DNA of 20,026 nucleotides, taken from NCBI GenBank assembly GCA_030615235.1, contig JAUWZR010000017.1, positions 1 to 20,026 of the forward strand, given 5' to 3'. The translations under genes were made by a program, and so were the position numbers. Below the pieces are notes generated by a model, which made no database searches, was not told where the DNA came from, and saw nothing but the letters and a program-made list of their open reading frames with translations. This stretch comes from Promethearchaeota archaeon. GTDB taxonomy: Archaea > Asgardarchaeota > Lokiarchaeia > Sigyniarchaeales > SOKP01. Position 1 is the first letter of the stretch. Each line of letters opens with the position of its first letter. Positions 7,601 through 13,852 of this stretch are shown piece by piece.

Positions 7601-8713
7601 GTCATTTAACTTATAAAGTCTCTCCAAACACCTGAGAGCGTCGGAATAGTTCTTAGTTTCAAAATAAATCTTATTAGATATAAATAGTTTGGTTAATTCA
7701 GATGGCTCATTAATTGTAGCCTTGAGCCAATCAGCTAAATTCAATTCAAATTTTTCCTTACTGATTTCCTCTTTTTTATCTAAAAGATTCTCTAGAAATT
7801 TAGGTGTATTAGTATTTAACCGAAATACATTAACTGATTCATTTAATCTTTTAATTTCGATAAGTTGTTGATCTAAATCATCCAAATTGCTTAAATCCCT
7901 ACTCTCGGGTTTGTTATATTCGTAGAGGTCTCCTTTTGTTTTACTTTTGGCAATGTGATTGATCCATATCAAGTTTTTCAATCCTTTCATAGTTTTAAGA
8001 GTCGAAATAAGATCGTAATCATTCTTACCCGAGTACCCAATAATAATCAGTGAACGTTCATTTGAAATCCGTTCTAACACTTGGGCTTTGAACGGCTCTA
8101 ACTGAATGATATTGTTTTTATCTTGGTTTGATCCAATTAGCTTTAAGGTATTAATAAAAGAATTACTGGTATCTTCTCCGGTGATAATATTTTTGGGAGA
8201 GCTGTGAAGTTTGTAAACTGGAATTCGTTTGTTTTTATACAACTTTTCTGGATCACTGAACTTTTGATAATCTCTTTCAGTAATAACGGGGATTATTTTT
8301 TTTTTAGGATAGTGTGTTTGAATTAGAGCATGCTCAATTAAAAAATCAAAGTTTGTTGTTATAACAAAGTGCCCTTTTTTGAGCATTTCACCTAAAACAA
8401 AATGTGTGATATTAGGTTTATCGTTTTCTAAATAAAAATCTAAAACTTTTAAATCATCATTGAGCGAGTTTAGTATAATTCCTAATAAAGTCTCAAAGCT
8501 TAAACCTTGAATATTTAAGATTTTTTCAACCTCAGATTTAGTACAGGAGAATCTAATTAGTGCTTTCATCGTATTACTAGTGGAGGGTAATTGAGATGGT
8601 GAATCAACTGAAGCTCCTGCTCCAACTAAAAAGGTAAGCTTTTCATCTGATTTGAATAACTCACTAATATTTAAATTTGATTTTTTTACAGTACTCAAAA
8701 TATTCTCACCCAT
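4643..8713 (-). CDS. SIR2-like domain fused to 25 TPR repeats (candidate NAD-degrading defence or signalling protein)
   Basis: The 1356-residue protein starts with a SIR2-family Rossmann domain (residues about 20-255): LTFLVGAGASVDSP at 27-40 is the nucleotide-binding loop, FVITTNFDFLIEHAL at 116-130 holds the conserved Asn121, PVYKLHSS at 165-172 holds the likely catalytic His170, and SLIIIGYSGKNDYD at 221-234 is the late GYS motif. A linker follows to about 343, then 25 TPR units of 40 residues to 1341 and a short basic tail. There is no signal or membrane segment, so it is probably cytoplasmic. In bacteria and archaea, SIR2 domains with large repeat or sensor parts are often antiphage NADases; here the TPR solenoid would be the sensor or oligomerisation part. 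That role is inferred. No NTPase domain links the two parts. ATG at 8713 is the only reasonable start and has no Shine-Dalgarno site. Confidence 0.88.
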   Translation of the reverse strand: MGENILSTVKKSNLNISELFKSDEKLTFLVGAGASVDSPSQLPSTSNTMKALIRFSCTKSEVEKILNIQGLSFETLLGIILNSLNDDLKVLDFYLENDKPNITHFVLGEMLKKGHFVITTNFDFLIEHALIQTHYPKKKIIPVITERDYQKFSDPEKLYKNKRIPVYKLHSSPKNIITGEDTSNSFINTLKLIGSNQDKNNIIQLEPFKAQVLERISNERSLIIIGYSGKNDYDLISTLKTMKGLKNLIWINHIAKSKTKGDLYEYNKPESRDLSNLDDLDQQLIEIKRLNESVNVFRLNTNTPKFLENLLDKKEEISKEKFELNLADWLKATINEPSELTKLFISNKIYFETKNYSDALRCLERLYKLNDESGDSHWKAITSMEMGIINYEQSKYGDALDWLRKSLQVQIKSKLLPERAFIFKYIGLVHQAQREYSDAIKNFELALKEIEKIKDLKQKSDIYNNLAVLYQEQHKYEEALMYFESAIKINEKFENLSKKALNLKLKGRVYYSKKNFSEALRYLQTALKISEQLEDLEQKAEILNIIGRVTHEIGDSLTGLEKCNESLKLYKLLGGIEGKLDALNSIGIIYRDQWNYPKALDCFEEGFQIAENLGDVKLKARFSRQLGMIFQNQNKYFDSLKWFEDSLNLYNQIGEIRGEVDVLINMGLIYKEQKSYLKALKKFEKALEIYNQLEDLKNKASTLITIGQIYLDQRKFPESFKNFQEALQLYGITDNPEGIAETLKNIGNFYAEQANFQEALNRYKDALEIIKDTGKTEKKSDILNMMGLIFQDQGDYSQAKQKLEEALDLYRKQNDMEGQIDSLHLIGINYHYIGENETALKKFEEAIKIAEQIGNLHKKAMCLNITGKIYREQWDFIEALKRYEESLLIADQLGHLEEQVEILSVIGEIYQTQKHYPEAVRRYNEAIYVAESLGNLEIKANIFTSIGDIYYDEDNYLEALNLYEEALNIDEQLGNMKGKAYRLLCIGKIFFIRKKYKETLDRYKEALELEEQLGNLTNQAVTIRKIGEIFMAQEHFQEALKWYEDAYKLFEEIENLEGSADCFESIGLVYQELDKYPEALKWNSEALKISDQIYDDERKARILCRIGALFHKQGVYKDAFKRYNIALDIFDKVGDLIGKTYCFNKVGLIYQQRGDYTEALKWYDRGTKLFKVLGPSTERAENLYNTAMIYRDQGLYLDALKTFEESLNIDNELKNFTRKAESLKNIGLIYLDEGNYPVALKRFEEANQIAEKSEDRQSNAKYLNNIGLVFLYQGKYTEAWKKSNKALEIYKDLEDNVGIADSYYKLGLIYADQKSYAEALTNYQNSLTTLIQAGFEKLSLAKVLKYNIRMIKARIK
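4691..7684 (-). repeat. 25-unit TPR array with exact 120-nt coding period
   Basis: Residues 344-1341 of the SIR2 protein form 25 successive units; all of units 2-25 that I counted are exactly 40 residues with no insertion or gap. A typical unit is [I/L]xxIGxIYxxQxxYxEALK, then xFEEALxI and a linker such as xEQLGNLxxKA. The 40-residue unit with the extra inter-helix linker is the kinesin-light-chain type rather than the 34-residue canonical TPR. The copies are diverged at DNA level, so this is an old protein repeat and not a recent tandem duplication. Confidence 0.9.
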
Positions 8714-8995
8714 TAAAAAAATGCTTGTAATAAGTATCTTAATTCTTCTTCGCTCTTAAAAAATTTTGCCTTATGAATATAAACAATATTAAATATTTAT
8801 TGTCGTAAAGTAAGAAAAAAATTCTTAATTTTCATTATAAAAATTAACTTCAGAAACTTCGTAGTTTCCTTCATATTGTTTCTCTTTAAATTCAATTAAA
8901 TTTCCCTTTAATAACAGTTTAACAAAAATTTTATCTAATTTAGTTAATTGTATTAAATAGTAGAATAAAACCATTAATACTAAGCTTATATCAAA
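8714..8995. other. AT-rich divergent intergenic region
   Basis: This gap separates the minus-strand SIR2-TPR gene from the plus-strand PHP gene, so it should hold both promoters. TATA-like stretches are present (for example TATTAAATAG at 8951-8960, about 40 nt before the PHP ATG), but in sequence this AT-rich none stands out. A possible small minus-strand ORF occupies 8825-8974. No RNA gene or strong dyad was seen. Confidence 0.4.
8825..8974 (-). CDS. Possible 49-residue small protein, uncertain
   Basis: A minus-strand frame from ATG at 8974 gives MVLFYYLIQLTKLDKIF and then a Lys/Glu/Asn-rich tail. It lies wholly in the divergent intergenic region and does not overlap a known gene from this start, although the frame is open further into the PHP gene. 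The alternation of hydrophobic and charged residues looks somewhat protein-like (KLLLKGNLIEFKEKQYEG). There is no Shine-Dalgarno site, and in such AT-rich DNA a chance ORF with this composition is quite possible. Confidence 0.25.
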   Translation of the reverse strand: MVLFYYLIQLTKLDKIFVKLLLKGNLIEFKEKQYEGNYEVSEVNFYNEN

Positions 8996-9856
8996 ATGCG
9001 ATACGAAGATTGGCATACTCATAACGCTCTTTGCAGACATGCGATTGGGAGTATCGAAGATTACGTAAAAAAGGCTATTAATTTTGATTTAAATGTAATT
9101 GGTATAAGTGATCATTTTCCATATGAATATTTAAGATCAGAACTCCCTTCTCTTGAACAAATCCCATATGAAGAATATGCAATGCCCTTATACGATTTGG
9201 AGATTTACTTCCTTGAGTTAGAAAATCTAAAAGAGAAATATCTAGATCAAATAAGTGTTAGGTTTGCGTTCGAGATTGATTACTTCAAACATCAAGACTA
9301 TGTCCTCAATAGATATCTAAAAAAATATATCAATAAACTAGATTACATTTTAGGGTCCGTTCATGTTCTTTTCGGAAAAGCAGGCACTTTCGCTTTCGAT
9401 GACGGGCGTTTCTTAAACAAATATAAAGAATATTCTGTTAACGATGAAATATATATAGAATTCTATAATTCTTTACAAGACATGATTAAATCCCCCACAT
9501 TTGAATTAGATGTTGTCACTCATTTCGATTTACCAAAAAAATTTGATAAAAAAGTAAAGGATAAAGATAATATAATGGAAAAAGCTATTGAAACTCTTAG
9601 ATTGGTAAAAAAAAATGATCTTACTGTTGAAATTAATACAAGTGGCTTAAGAAAAAAAGCTAAGGAACAATATCCTAACATAGACATTATAAAACATATT
9701 TACGATTTAGATATCCCTATTTTATTAGGTTCAGATGCTCACAAACCGGAAGAAGTAGCTTACGAATTTAAGAGCATAACAAAAATGTTAAAAGATATTG
9801 GTTTTAACCGTTTTGCACATTTTAAAAAAAGAAGAAGATCCTTTATCGAAATATAA
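8996..9856 (+). CDS. PHP-domain histidinol-phosphatase (HisJ/HisK type)
   Basis: The 286-residue protein begins with DWHTHNALCRH, metal-binding His7 and His9 plus His15, then ISDHF (His40), FAFEIDY (Glu93), GSVHVL (His123), THFDLPK (His176), EINTSGLRK and GSDAH (Asp247, His249). This is the full set of PHP metal ligands in the order and spacing of the histidinol-phosphatase branch, and the length fits (about 260-290). The enzyme would hydrolyse L-histidinol phosphate to histidinol and phosphate in histidine biosynthesis, in the cytoplasm, using a multi-metal centre. No other his gene is nearby, so the exact substrate is inferred from family; another phosphoester is possible. The start at 8996 begins directly with the first motif and has no Shine-Dalgarno site. 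The gene converges on the next gene with a 25-nt gap. Confidence 0.85.
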   Translation: MRYEDWHTHNALCRHAIGSIEDYVKKAINFDLNVIGISDHFPYEYLRSELPSLEQIPYEEYAMPLYDLEIYFLELENLKEKYLDQISVRFAFEIDYFKHQDYVLNRYLKKYINKLDYILGSVHVLFGKAGTFAFDDGRFLNKYKEYSVNDEIYIEFYNSLQDMIKSPTFELDVVTHFDLPKKFDKKVKDKDNIMEKAIETLRLVKKNDLTVEINTSGLRKKAKEQYPNIDIIKHIYDLDIPILLGSDAHKPEEVAYEFKSITKMLKDIGFNRFAHFKKRRRSFIEI

Positions 9857-9881
9857 TTAAATATTAGTTTATGGGATTACA

Positions 9882-10757
9882 TCAATCTAATTTTCTTGCT
9901 CGTAACCACCCTTCCATAACGAGGCTTCGTAGCAATCTTTGATGTTTCACATCTTTTGTGTGGATCACTAAATTGGTATGTTCACTTTCCCCACATATAC
10001 CAAATAATAGTTCTTCTCCATCGCGATCAATTAAAAATCTATCTTTGTCTTCATACATTCGAATACTTATATTATCAAGGCTTTCAAACTCCATGAGTAG
10101 TTGTTCGTCATCTTCAAGACTAGGATCGATATAACACTGAATTTTCATATTTACGGAAGACCTTACTTCATATAAGTGCAGATCTTGTAAATCTTTAATG
10201 TCAGGAACCGCAATAGTAACAGTATGAACAGCATGAGAGAGTATCTCTCGAATTTTTATCAATATAGAATCTTTAGGTATTTCAACATATGTCCAATCAA
10301 TGATTTGAGGATCTGAGCTCGAAGCAAGGTCGTTTCTTAATTTTTCGTTTTCCGCCTCTAACGCATCAAGATCCTCTTCTTGTTTTTCTAACTCTCCCTT
10401 CAAAATGTCCAGTTTATTCTGATATTCTTCTAATTCATCATTTTTCTCAGTAATAAGATCTTTTTCAACAGTAGAGGAATTTAATAGGTTTATTTTTTCA
10501 TTTAGAGTTCTAATACTCTTTTCCAAATCTTTAATTTTCTCGTTTTTTATTTGCAATGACATATTTAATGTGTCATTGTGCTGTTCTTTTAAATTCATCG
10601 AGTCTATCATCGTTTTGATCTGATCTTCTTTTAGTTCTAAAGATTGGGTTAAATTATTGATAAGTTCTTCTTTGCTCTTTAATTTTAAATCATATTCCTC
10701 GAACTTTCTCAATGCCTTTTTCAGTTGATCCGTCACTTTTTTCAGTTGATCACTCAT
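9882..10757 (-). CDS. Coiled-coil protein with TrmB/PLD-like C-terminal domain
   Basis: Residues 1 to about 144 are an almost continuous heptad-type coiled coil rich in Leu, Lys, Glu and Asn (for example LEKSIRTLNEKINLL), opened by a short duplication, DQLKKVTDQLKKAL. Residues about 152-291 form a compact alpha/beta domain: a helix with ILSHAVHTVTIAVPDIKDL, a strand with MKIQCYIDP, then ISIRMYEDKDRFLIDRDGEE and LLFGICG, ending in a helix GWLRAR. The order helix, strand, 'vkvlid', 'vrvy....fiiD.e.lLfgi' resembles the PLD-like sensor domain of TrmB-type regulators; the catalytic HKD motif is absent, so a nuclease or lipase role is unlikely. No DNA-binding winged helix is present; the coiled coil replaces it. 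A role in oligomerisation and ligand sensing is a guess. ATG at 10757; no Shine-Dalgarno site. Confidence 0.65.
   Translation of the reverse strand: MSDQLKKVTDQLKKALRKFEEYDLKLKSKEELINNLTQSLELKEDQIKTMIDSMNLKEQHNDTLNMSLQIKNEKIKDLEKSIRTLNEKINLLNSSTVEKDLITEKNDELEEYQNKLDILKGELEKQEEDLDALEAENEKLRNDLASSSDPQIIDWTYVEIPKDSILIKIREILSHAVHTVTIAVPDIKDLQDLHLYEVRSSVNMKIQCYIDPSLEDDEQLLMEFESLDNISIRMYEDKDRFLIDRDGEELLFGICGESEHTNLVIHTKDVKHQRLLRSLVMEGWLRARKLD
10717..10751. repeat. Short direct repeat, two 14-nt copies
   Basis: TTTTTCAGTTGATC occurs at 10717-10730 and again at 10738-10751, offset 21 nt. It encodes the duplicated DQLKK at the N-terminus of the coiled-coil protein and keeps frame, adding one heptad. 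Confidence 0.7.
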
Positions 10758-10918
10758 GATAGAACCATTTTTTCTGATCTCAAAAAACTTGAATTTTCTT
10801 TATATTTTAAGAAATATAATAAAAGAAATGCTTTTTAATTCTTAGCTAATTGATATTTTTAATTCACTCAAGAGTTGTAAAATTGAATAAAAAAGCTTAC
10901 TTTATAGAATCGATCTTT

Positions 10919-11755
10919 TTAAATTTTCTTTCTTCTTTTAATTTCTCGAAATCTTTCATTCATTTTTTCTATATCACTTAAGTAAGTTATATGATAACTG
11001 CCTACATTCTCATATGTCACATCGTGATCAATTATTTTTATTCCTCTTACTCGAGATCCGTTCAGAATAGATTTCTTAATTGCGTCTTGTATCTCTATCT
11101 CTCCACGAGTAGAAATATCTATGTCTGTTAAATTTTTGATAATCGTTTGATTGAAAATATAGAGCGGAAGCGAATAATAATCACTTAAAATTTGGTCTAT
11201 TCTTGGTTTTTCTATAATATCTACAATATCTAATCCTCGATTTGAATTTGAATCATTGATTATATCTGAATTCTTAAAAATTTTAACATTTCCGTGTCCG
11301 CGAGCAATGTCTTTATCTTTTGATTTCATCAAGCTCAATATTATATCTGCCTTAGAATTACAATACAGTGAATACATTAGATTGATTTCTTTTTTGAAAA
11401 AGATAATATCTGCGGCAGTTACGAAAAAGGTTAATACTGAGGATTTGAGATCCTTAAATTGGTCAAGACATAGCAAGAGGGCATCAGCTGATCCCACCTG
11501 TTTAACTTGTTCAATGATTTGTAATTCAATATCTTGAATTTTTAAAAGTTCTGCTCTAATTAGCTCCTGCTTATACCCTACTAACACGATAAAATTATTA
11601 AAGCCTGCTTGTTTAAAGTTAGATACAATGTGAGTGATCATCGGAATTCCATTGATGTTGATTAATGGCTTAGGAATTTGATTAGATAGTGGTCTCAATC
11701 TCGTCGCTTTTCCCGCTGCTAATATTATTACATACGCATTATTTCTGGGTTTCAT
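10919..11755 (-). CDS. Sugar-1-phosphate nucleotidyltransferase (GT-A fold, NTP_transferase family)
   Basis: The 278-residue protein opens with YVIILAAGKATRLRPLSNQ, then IPKPLI: the nucleotide-binding signature GxGTR...PKP in the variant form GKATR. Next come a strand and helix (ITHIVSNFKQAGF, FIVLVGY), the metal site region FVTAADIIF, DIIEKP, a RGEIEIQDAI segment and ENVGSYHITY near the C-terminus, all in the family order. Such enzymes join a sugar 1-phosphate and an NTP to make an NDP-sugar and pyrophosphate, feeding glycan or lipid glycosylation in the cytoplasm. The exact sugar and base cannot be read; glucose-1-phosphate thymidylyl-/uridylyl- or mannose-1-phosphate guanylyltransferase are all possible. 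There is no LbetaH acyltransferase tail. Ala replaces the usual second Gly in GxG, a variant to note. ATG at 11755; it diverges from the Roadblock gene. Confidence 0.8.
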   Translation of the reverse strand: MKPRNNAYVIILAAGKATRLRPLSNQIPKPLININGIPMITHIVSNFKQAGFNNFIVLVGYKQELIRAELLKIQDIELQIIEQVKQVGSADALLLCLDQFKDLKSSVLTFFVTAADIIFFKKEINLMYSLYCNSKADIILSLMKSKDKDIARGHGNVKIFKNSDIINDSNSNRGLDIVDIIEKPRIDQILSDYYSLPLYIFNQTIIKNLTDIDISTRGEIEIQDAIKKSILNGSRVRGIKIIDHDVTYENVGSYHITYLSDIEKMNERFREIKRRKKI

Positions 11756-11829
11756 AAAAGTATATGTTTAAATTTGATTCCTATTACTATAATGTTAATA
11801 TTTAAAACTTAAAGAATTTGAAGATTTCC

Positions 11830-12564
11830 ATGTCTAAAGAAGATAATATAATTATACTAAACCAAGAATTATCCGAATTATTAAATAAAGAAATTGAAGA
11901 TCATAAAAGCCTTCTTTCTCTCTCCATTTCCACGCATGGGGGCACCCACATCGTTAGTGAGTTAAAAGAGGACATACCAATGACTAAAACTGAAATTTCT
12001 GCAGCAAGTAGTAGTTTAGTGTTTTTATCTTCAAAAATGTTGCACGATTCATTAAACCAAGAAATCTCTTATACTTTAATAACAGGGAAAAAAAGGATAA
12101 TTTTATCAATTCTTACTGATTATATGGCACTTATTGCCTACTTAGACCGTGAATTAGCTGAGCTTGAAGGGTTAGACTTTTACATCAATTCATTGAGAAA
12201 ATTTGCAATAAAATTATCTGCGATTATTGAAACTAGCGACCTTATTAAAGAAGAAATCTTTGTCGCTATTAAAAGAGCAATTCCGAACGCGTTGGCTATC
12301 GCAATTTTGACTAAGGATGGTTTACCCATTAAAGTGCAATCTACTATGCCAGAACCAACTATATCTGCAATGATCTCTGCAATATATAATTTATCAGGTG
12401 TTTTACTAGATGGTGGATTAGAATTCTCTATTATTGGAGGAGAACATGGATCGATAATAATTCACGAATTAGATGAGAGTAGAATTCTTGCTATAGCAGT
12501 ATCTGAAGGAAACGAAAAAATTTTAAGAAATTATATAGCAAAGATTAAAGCTATTATCAAATAA
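11830..12564 (+). CDS. Tandem Roadblock/LC7-like protein
   Basis: About 244 residues with two similar halves. The N-terminal half has SLLSLSISTHGGTHI, a long helix through SLVFLSSKMLHDSL, then ISYTLITGKKRIILSIL and a strand with MALIAYLD. The C-terminal half has NALAIAILTKDGLPIKVQS, AMISAIYNLSGVLL, LEFSIIGGEHGSIIIHELD and ILAIAVSEG. Each half follows the beta-alpha-beta-beta-alpha layout of Roadblock/LC7 (MglB-like) domains, which dimerise and bind small Ras/Rag-like GTPases as GAPs or scaffolds. Asgard archaea carry many such GTPase partners, so regulation of a small GTPase at a membrane is likely, but none is encoded here. The first half is more diverged. I chose ATG at 11830 over the TTG at 11818; neither has a clear Shine-Dalgarno site. 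The stop converges on the ATP-grasp gene with a 10-nt gap. Confidence 0.7.
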   Translation: MSKEDNIIILNQELSELLNKEIEDHKSLLSLSISTHGGTHIVSELKEDIPMTKTEISAASSSLVFLSSKMLHDSLNQEISYTLITGKKRIILSILTDYMALIAYLDRELAELEGLDFYINSLRKFAIKLSAIIETSDLIKEEIFVAIKRAIPNALAIAILTKDGLPIKVQSTMPEPTISAMISAIYNLSGVLLDGGLEFSIIGGEHGSIIIHELDESRILAIAVSEGNEKILRNYIAKIKAIIK

Positions 12565-12574
12565 CTATAGAAAA

Positions 12575-13822
12575 TCAGCCAATTATCTTTCTAATCTTAT
12601 CTACTATTCTTAGACTACCTAAATATGAATCAGAAATTGTATCAGCGCTAAATAAAATTGTACAAACGGGTTCATATTTACTAATATTTTTATTCGGTTC
12701 TGATTTATCGTGAACATGCTCTAAATCGTTAATTTTGCTTATTAGGCTTTTTTCAATTTCTTTGGGTGCAAAAAAAATCAATTTAGTTGTATAACGCTCT
12801 TGCTTTACACTCTTTAAAGTTCTTTTGATAAACTCCCATTCAACTTCAAAAAAACTTTTTATATGTAAATTTAATAAATTTAAGTTCAAGGCTTCTTCAG
12901 AAGCTCTTATAGAACCTGGAATTCGAGGATTAATCTCCATTAAATACGGATAATGATTTTTTAACACAAAATCAAATCCGTTGATCCCCCTCAATCCCAA
13001 CTCACTAGTTAACTTTAACGAAATTTCAATTATAAGATTTCTTTCTTCCTCGGTTAACCTGGCTGGTACGACATTACCGCAATACATGAATTCTTGCGGA
13101 GCATTCAGATATTTGTCACCAATTAACTGTTGGTTTATTGAAACAATTAAACCTTCTTTTCCGTTAGAAATTATAGTACAACTTACTGGATTTCCTTCAA
13201 TATATTCTTGGATTATCCATTCTTTTGGATTAAATTCCTTTGATTTAATTAAGTCAAGAACAAATTGAAAATGATCTCGATCCGTTATTTTAAAGACATT
13301 TATTCCTCCAGAACCGCTTTTTTTCTTGAAAACAAAAGGATAATTTAGTTCGTCAATTTTTAGCTTCGTATCGTCAAAAGATGTAGTAAATGGATTTTTA
13401 TATCCTAGATATTGCATAAAATTGAAAACATATTCTATATTTCTACTTTTTCTTATTACATCCAAACTGTTATTGAGATTAAAAATCTTGTATTTTTTGC
13501 GATGTATCTCCTTTAAAATACGCTCTCTTTCATTTATCGCATCATCTAATCCGCTACCTATAACGAGATAATTAATGTAAGGATGATTTTCTAAAAGTTC
13601 TAGAATGAGGTCTGGAAGATATTCGCTATAATTACCTTTAATCACATCATAATTAGCATTTATTTTTTTAGTAAGAACTAAACAATCAGCAACATATGGA
13701 TAAAGATCCAGATCACCGAAGAAATCAACAGCATACACTTCATATCCTGCTCTGTATAAAGAATAAACTAAAGGGCGAGTGTTAAAACCAGCAACTAAAA
13801 CAAACTCTTCTTTATTGCTCAT
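12575..13822 (-). CDS. ATP-grasp ligase, COG2232-like
   Basis: The 415-residue protein starts with FVLVAGFNTRPLVYSLYRAGYEVYAVDFFGDLD split over the pre-ATP-grasp Rossmann-like domain; 'GFNTRP' and 'VDFFGDLDL' are hallmarks I associate with the archaeal COG2232 group. The ATP-grasp core follows: FVFKKKSGSGGINVF (phosphate-binding Lys and glycine loop, around 165-180), WIIQEYIEGNPVSC (adenine-side strand), GINGFDFVL and LMEINPRIPGS, with Glu and Asn as Mg ligands. ATP-grasp enzymes form an acyl-phosphate and join a carboxylate to an amine or thiol. The substrate is unknown; some relatives act in C1-carrier cofactor synthesis (methanofuran or methanopterin), which would suit an Asgard archaeon but is not shown. 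It lies 30-37 nt after the AAA+/VWA gene and is probably co-transcribed with it. ATG at 13822. Confidence 0.8.
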   Translation of the reverse strand: MSNKEEFVLVAGFNTRPLVYSLYRAGYEVYAVDFFGDLDLYPYVADCLVLTKKINANYDVIKGNYSEYLPDLILELLENHPYINYLVIGSGLDDAINERERILKEIHRKKYKIFNLNNSLDVIRKSRNIEYVFNFMQYLGYKNPFTTSFDDTKLKIDELNYPFVFKKKSGSGGINVFKITDRDHFQFVLDLIKSKEFNPKEWIIQEYIEGNPVSCTIISNGKEGLIVSINQQLIGDKYLNAPQEFMYCGNVVPARLTEEERNLIIEISLKLTSELGLRGINGFDFVLKNHYPYLMEINPRIPGSIRASEEALNLNLLNLHIKSFFEVEWEFIKRTLKSVKQERYTTKLIFFAPKEIEKSLISKINDLEHVHDKSEPNKNISKYEPVCTILFSADTISDSYLGSLRIVDKIRKIIG

Positions 13823-13852
13823 TAATTAAATAATAAGAAGTTAATTATGAAC

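Noticed and set aside
4691..7684. Periodic DNA pattern as CRISPR or minisatellite
   Set aside because: The 120-nt period is in frame, diverged between copies and explained by 40-residue TPR units. There are no identical repeats with unique spacers.
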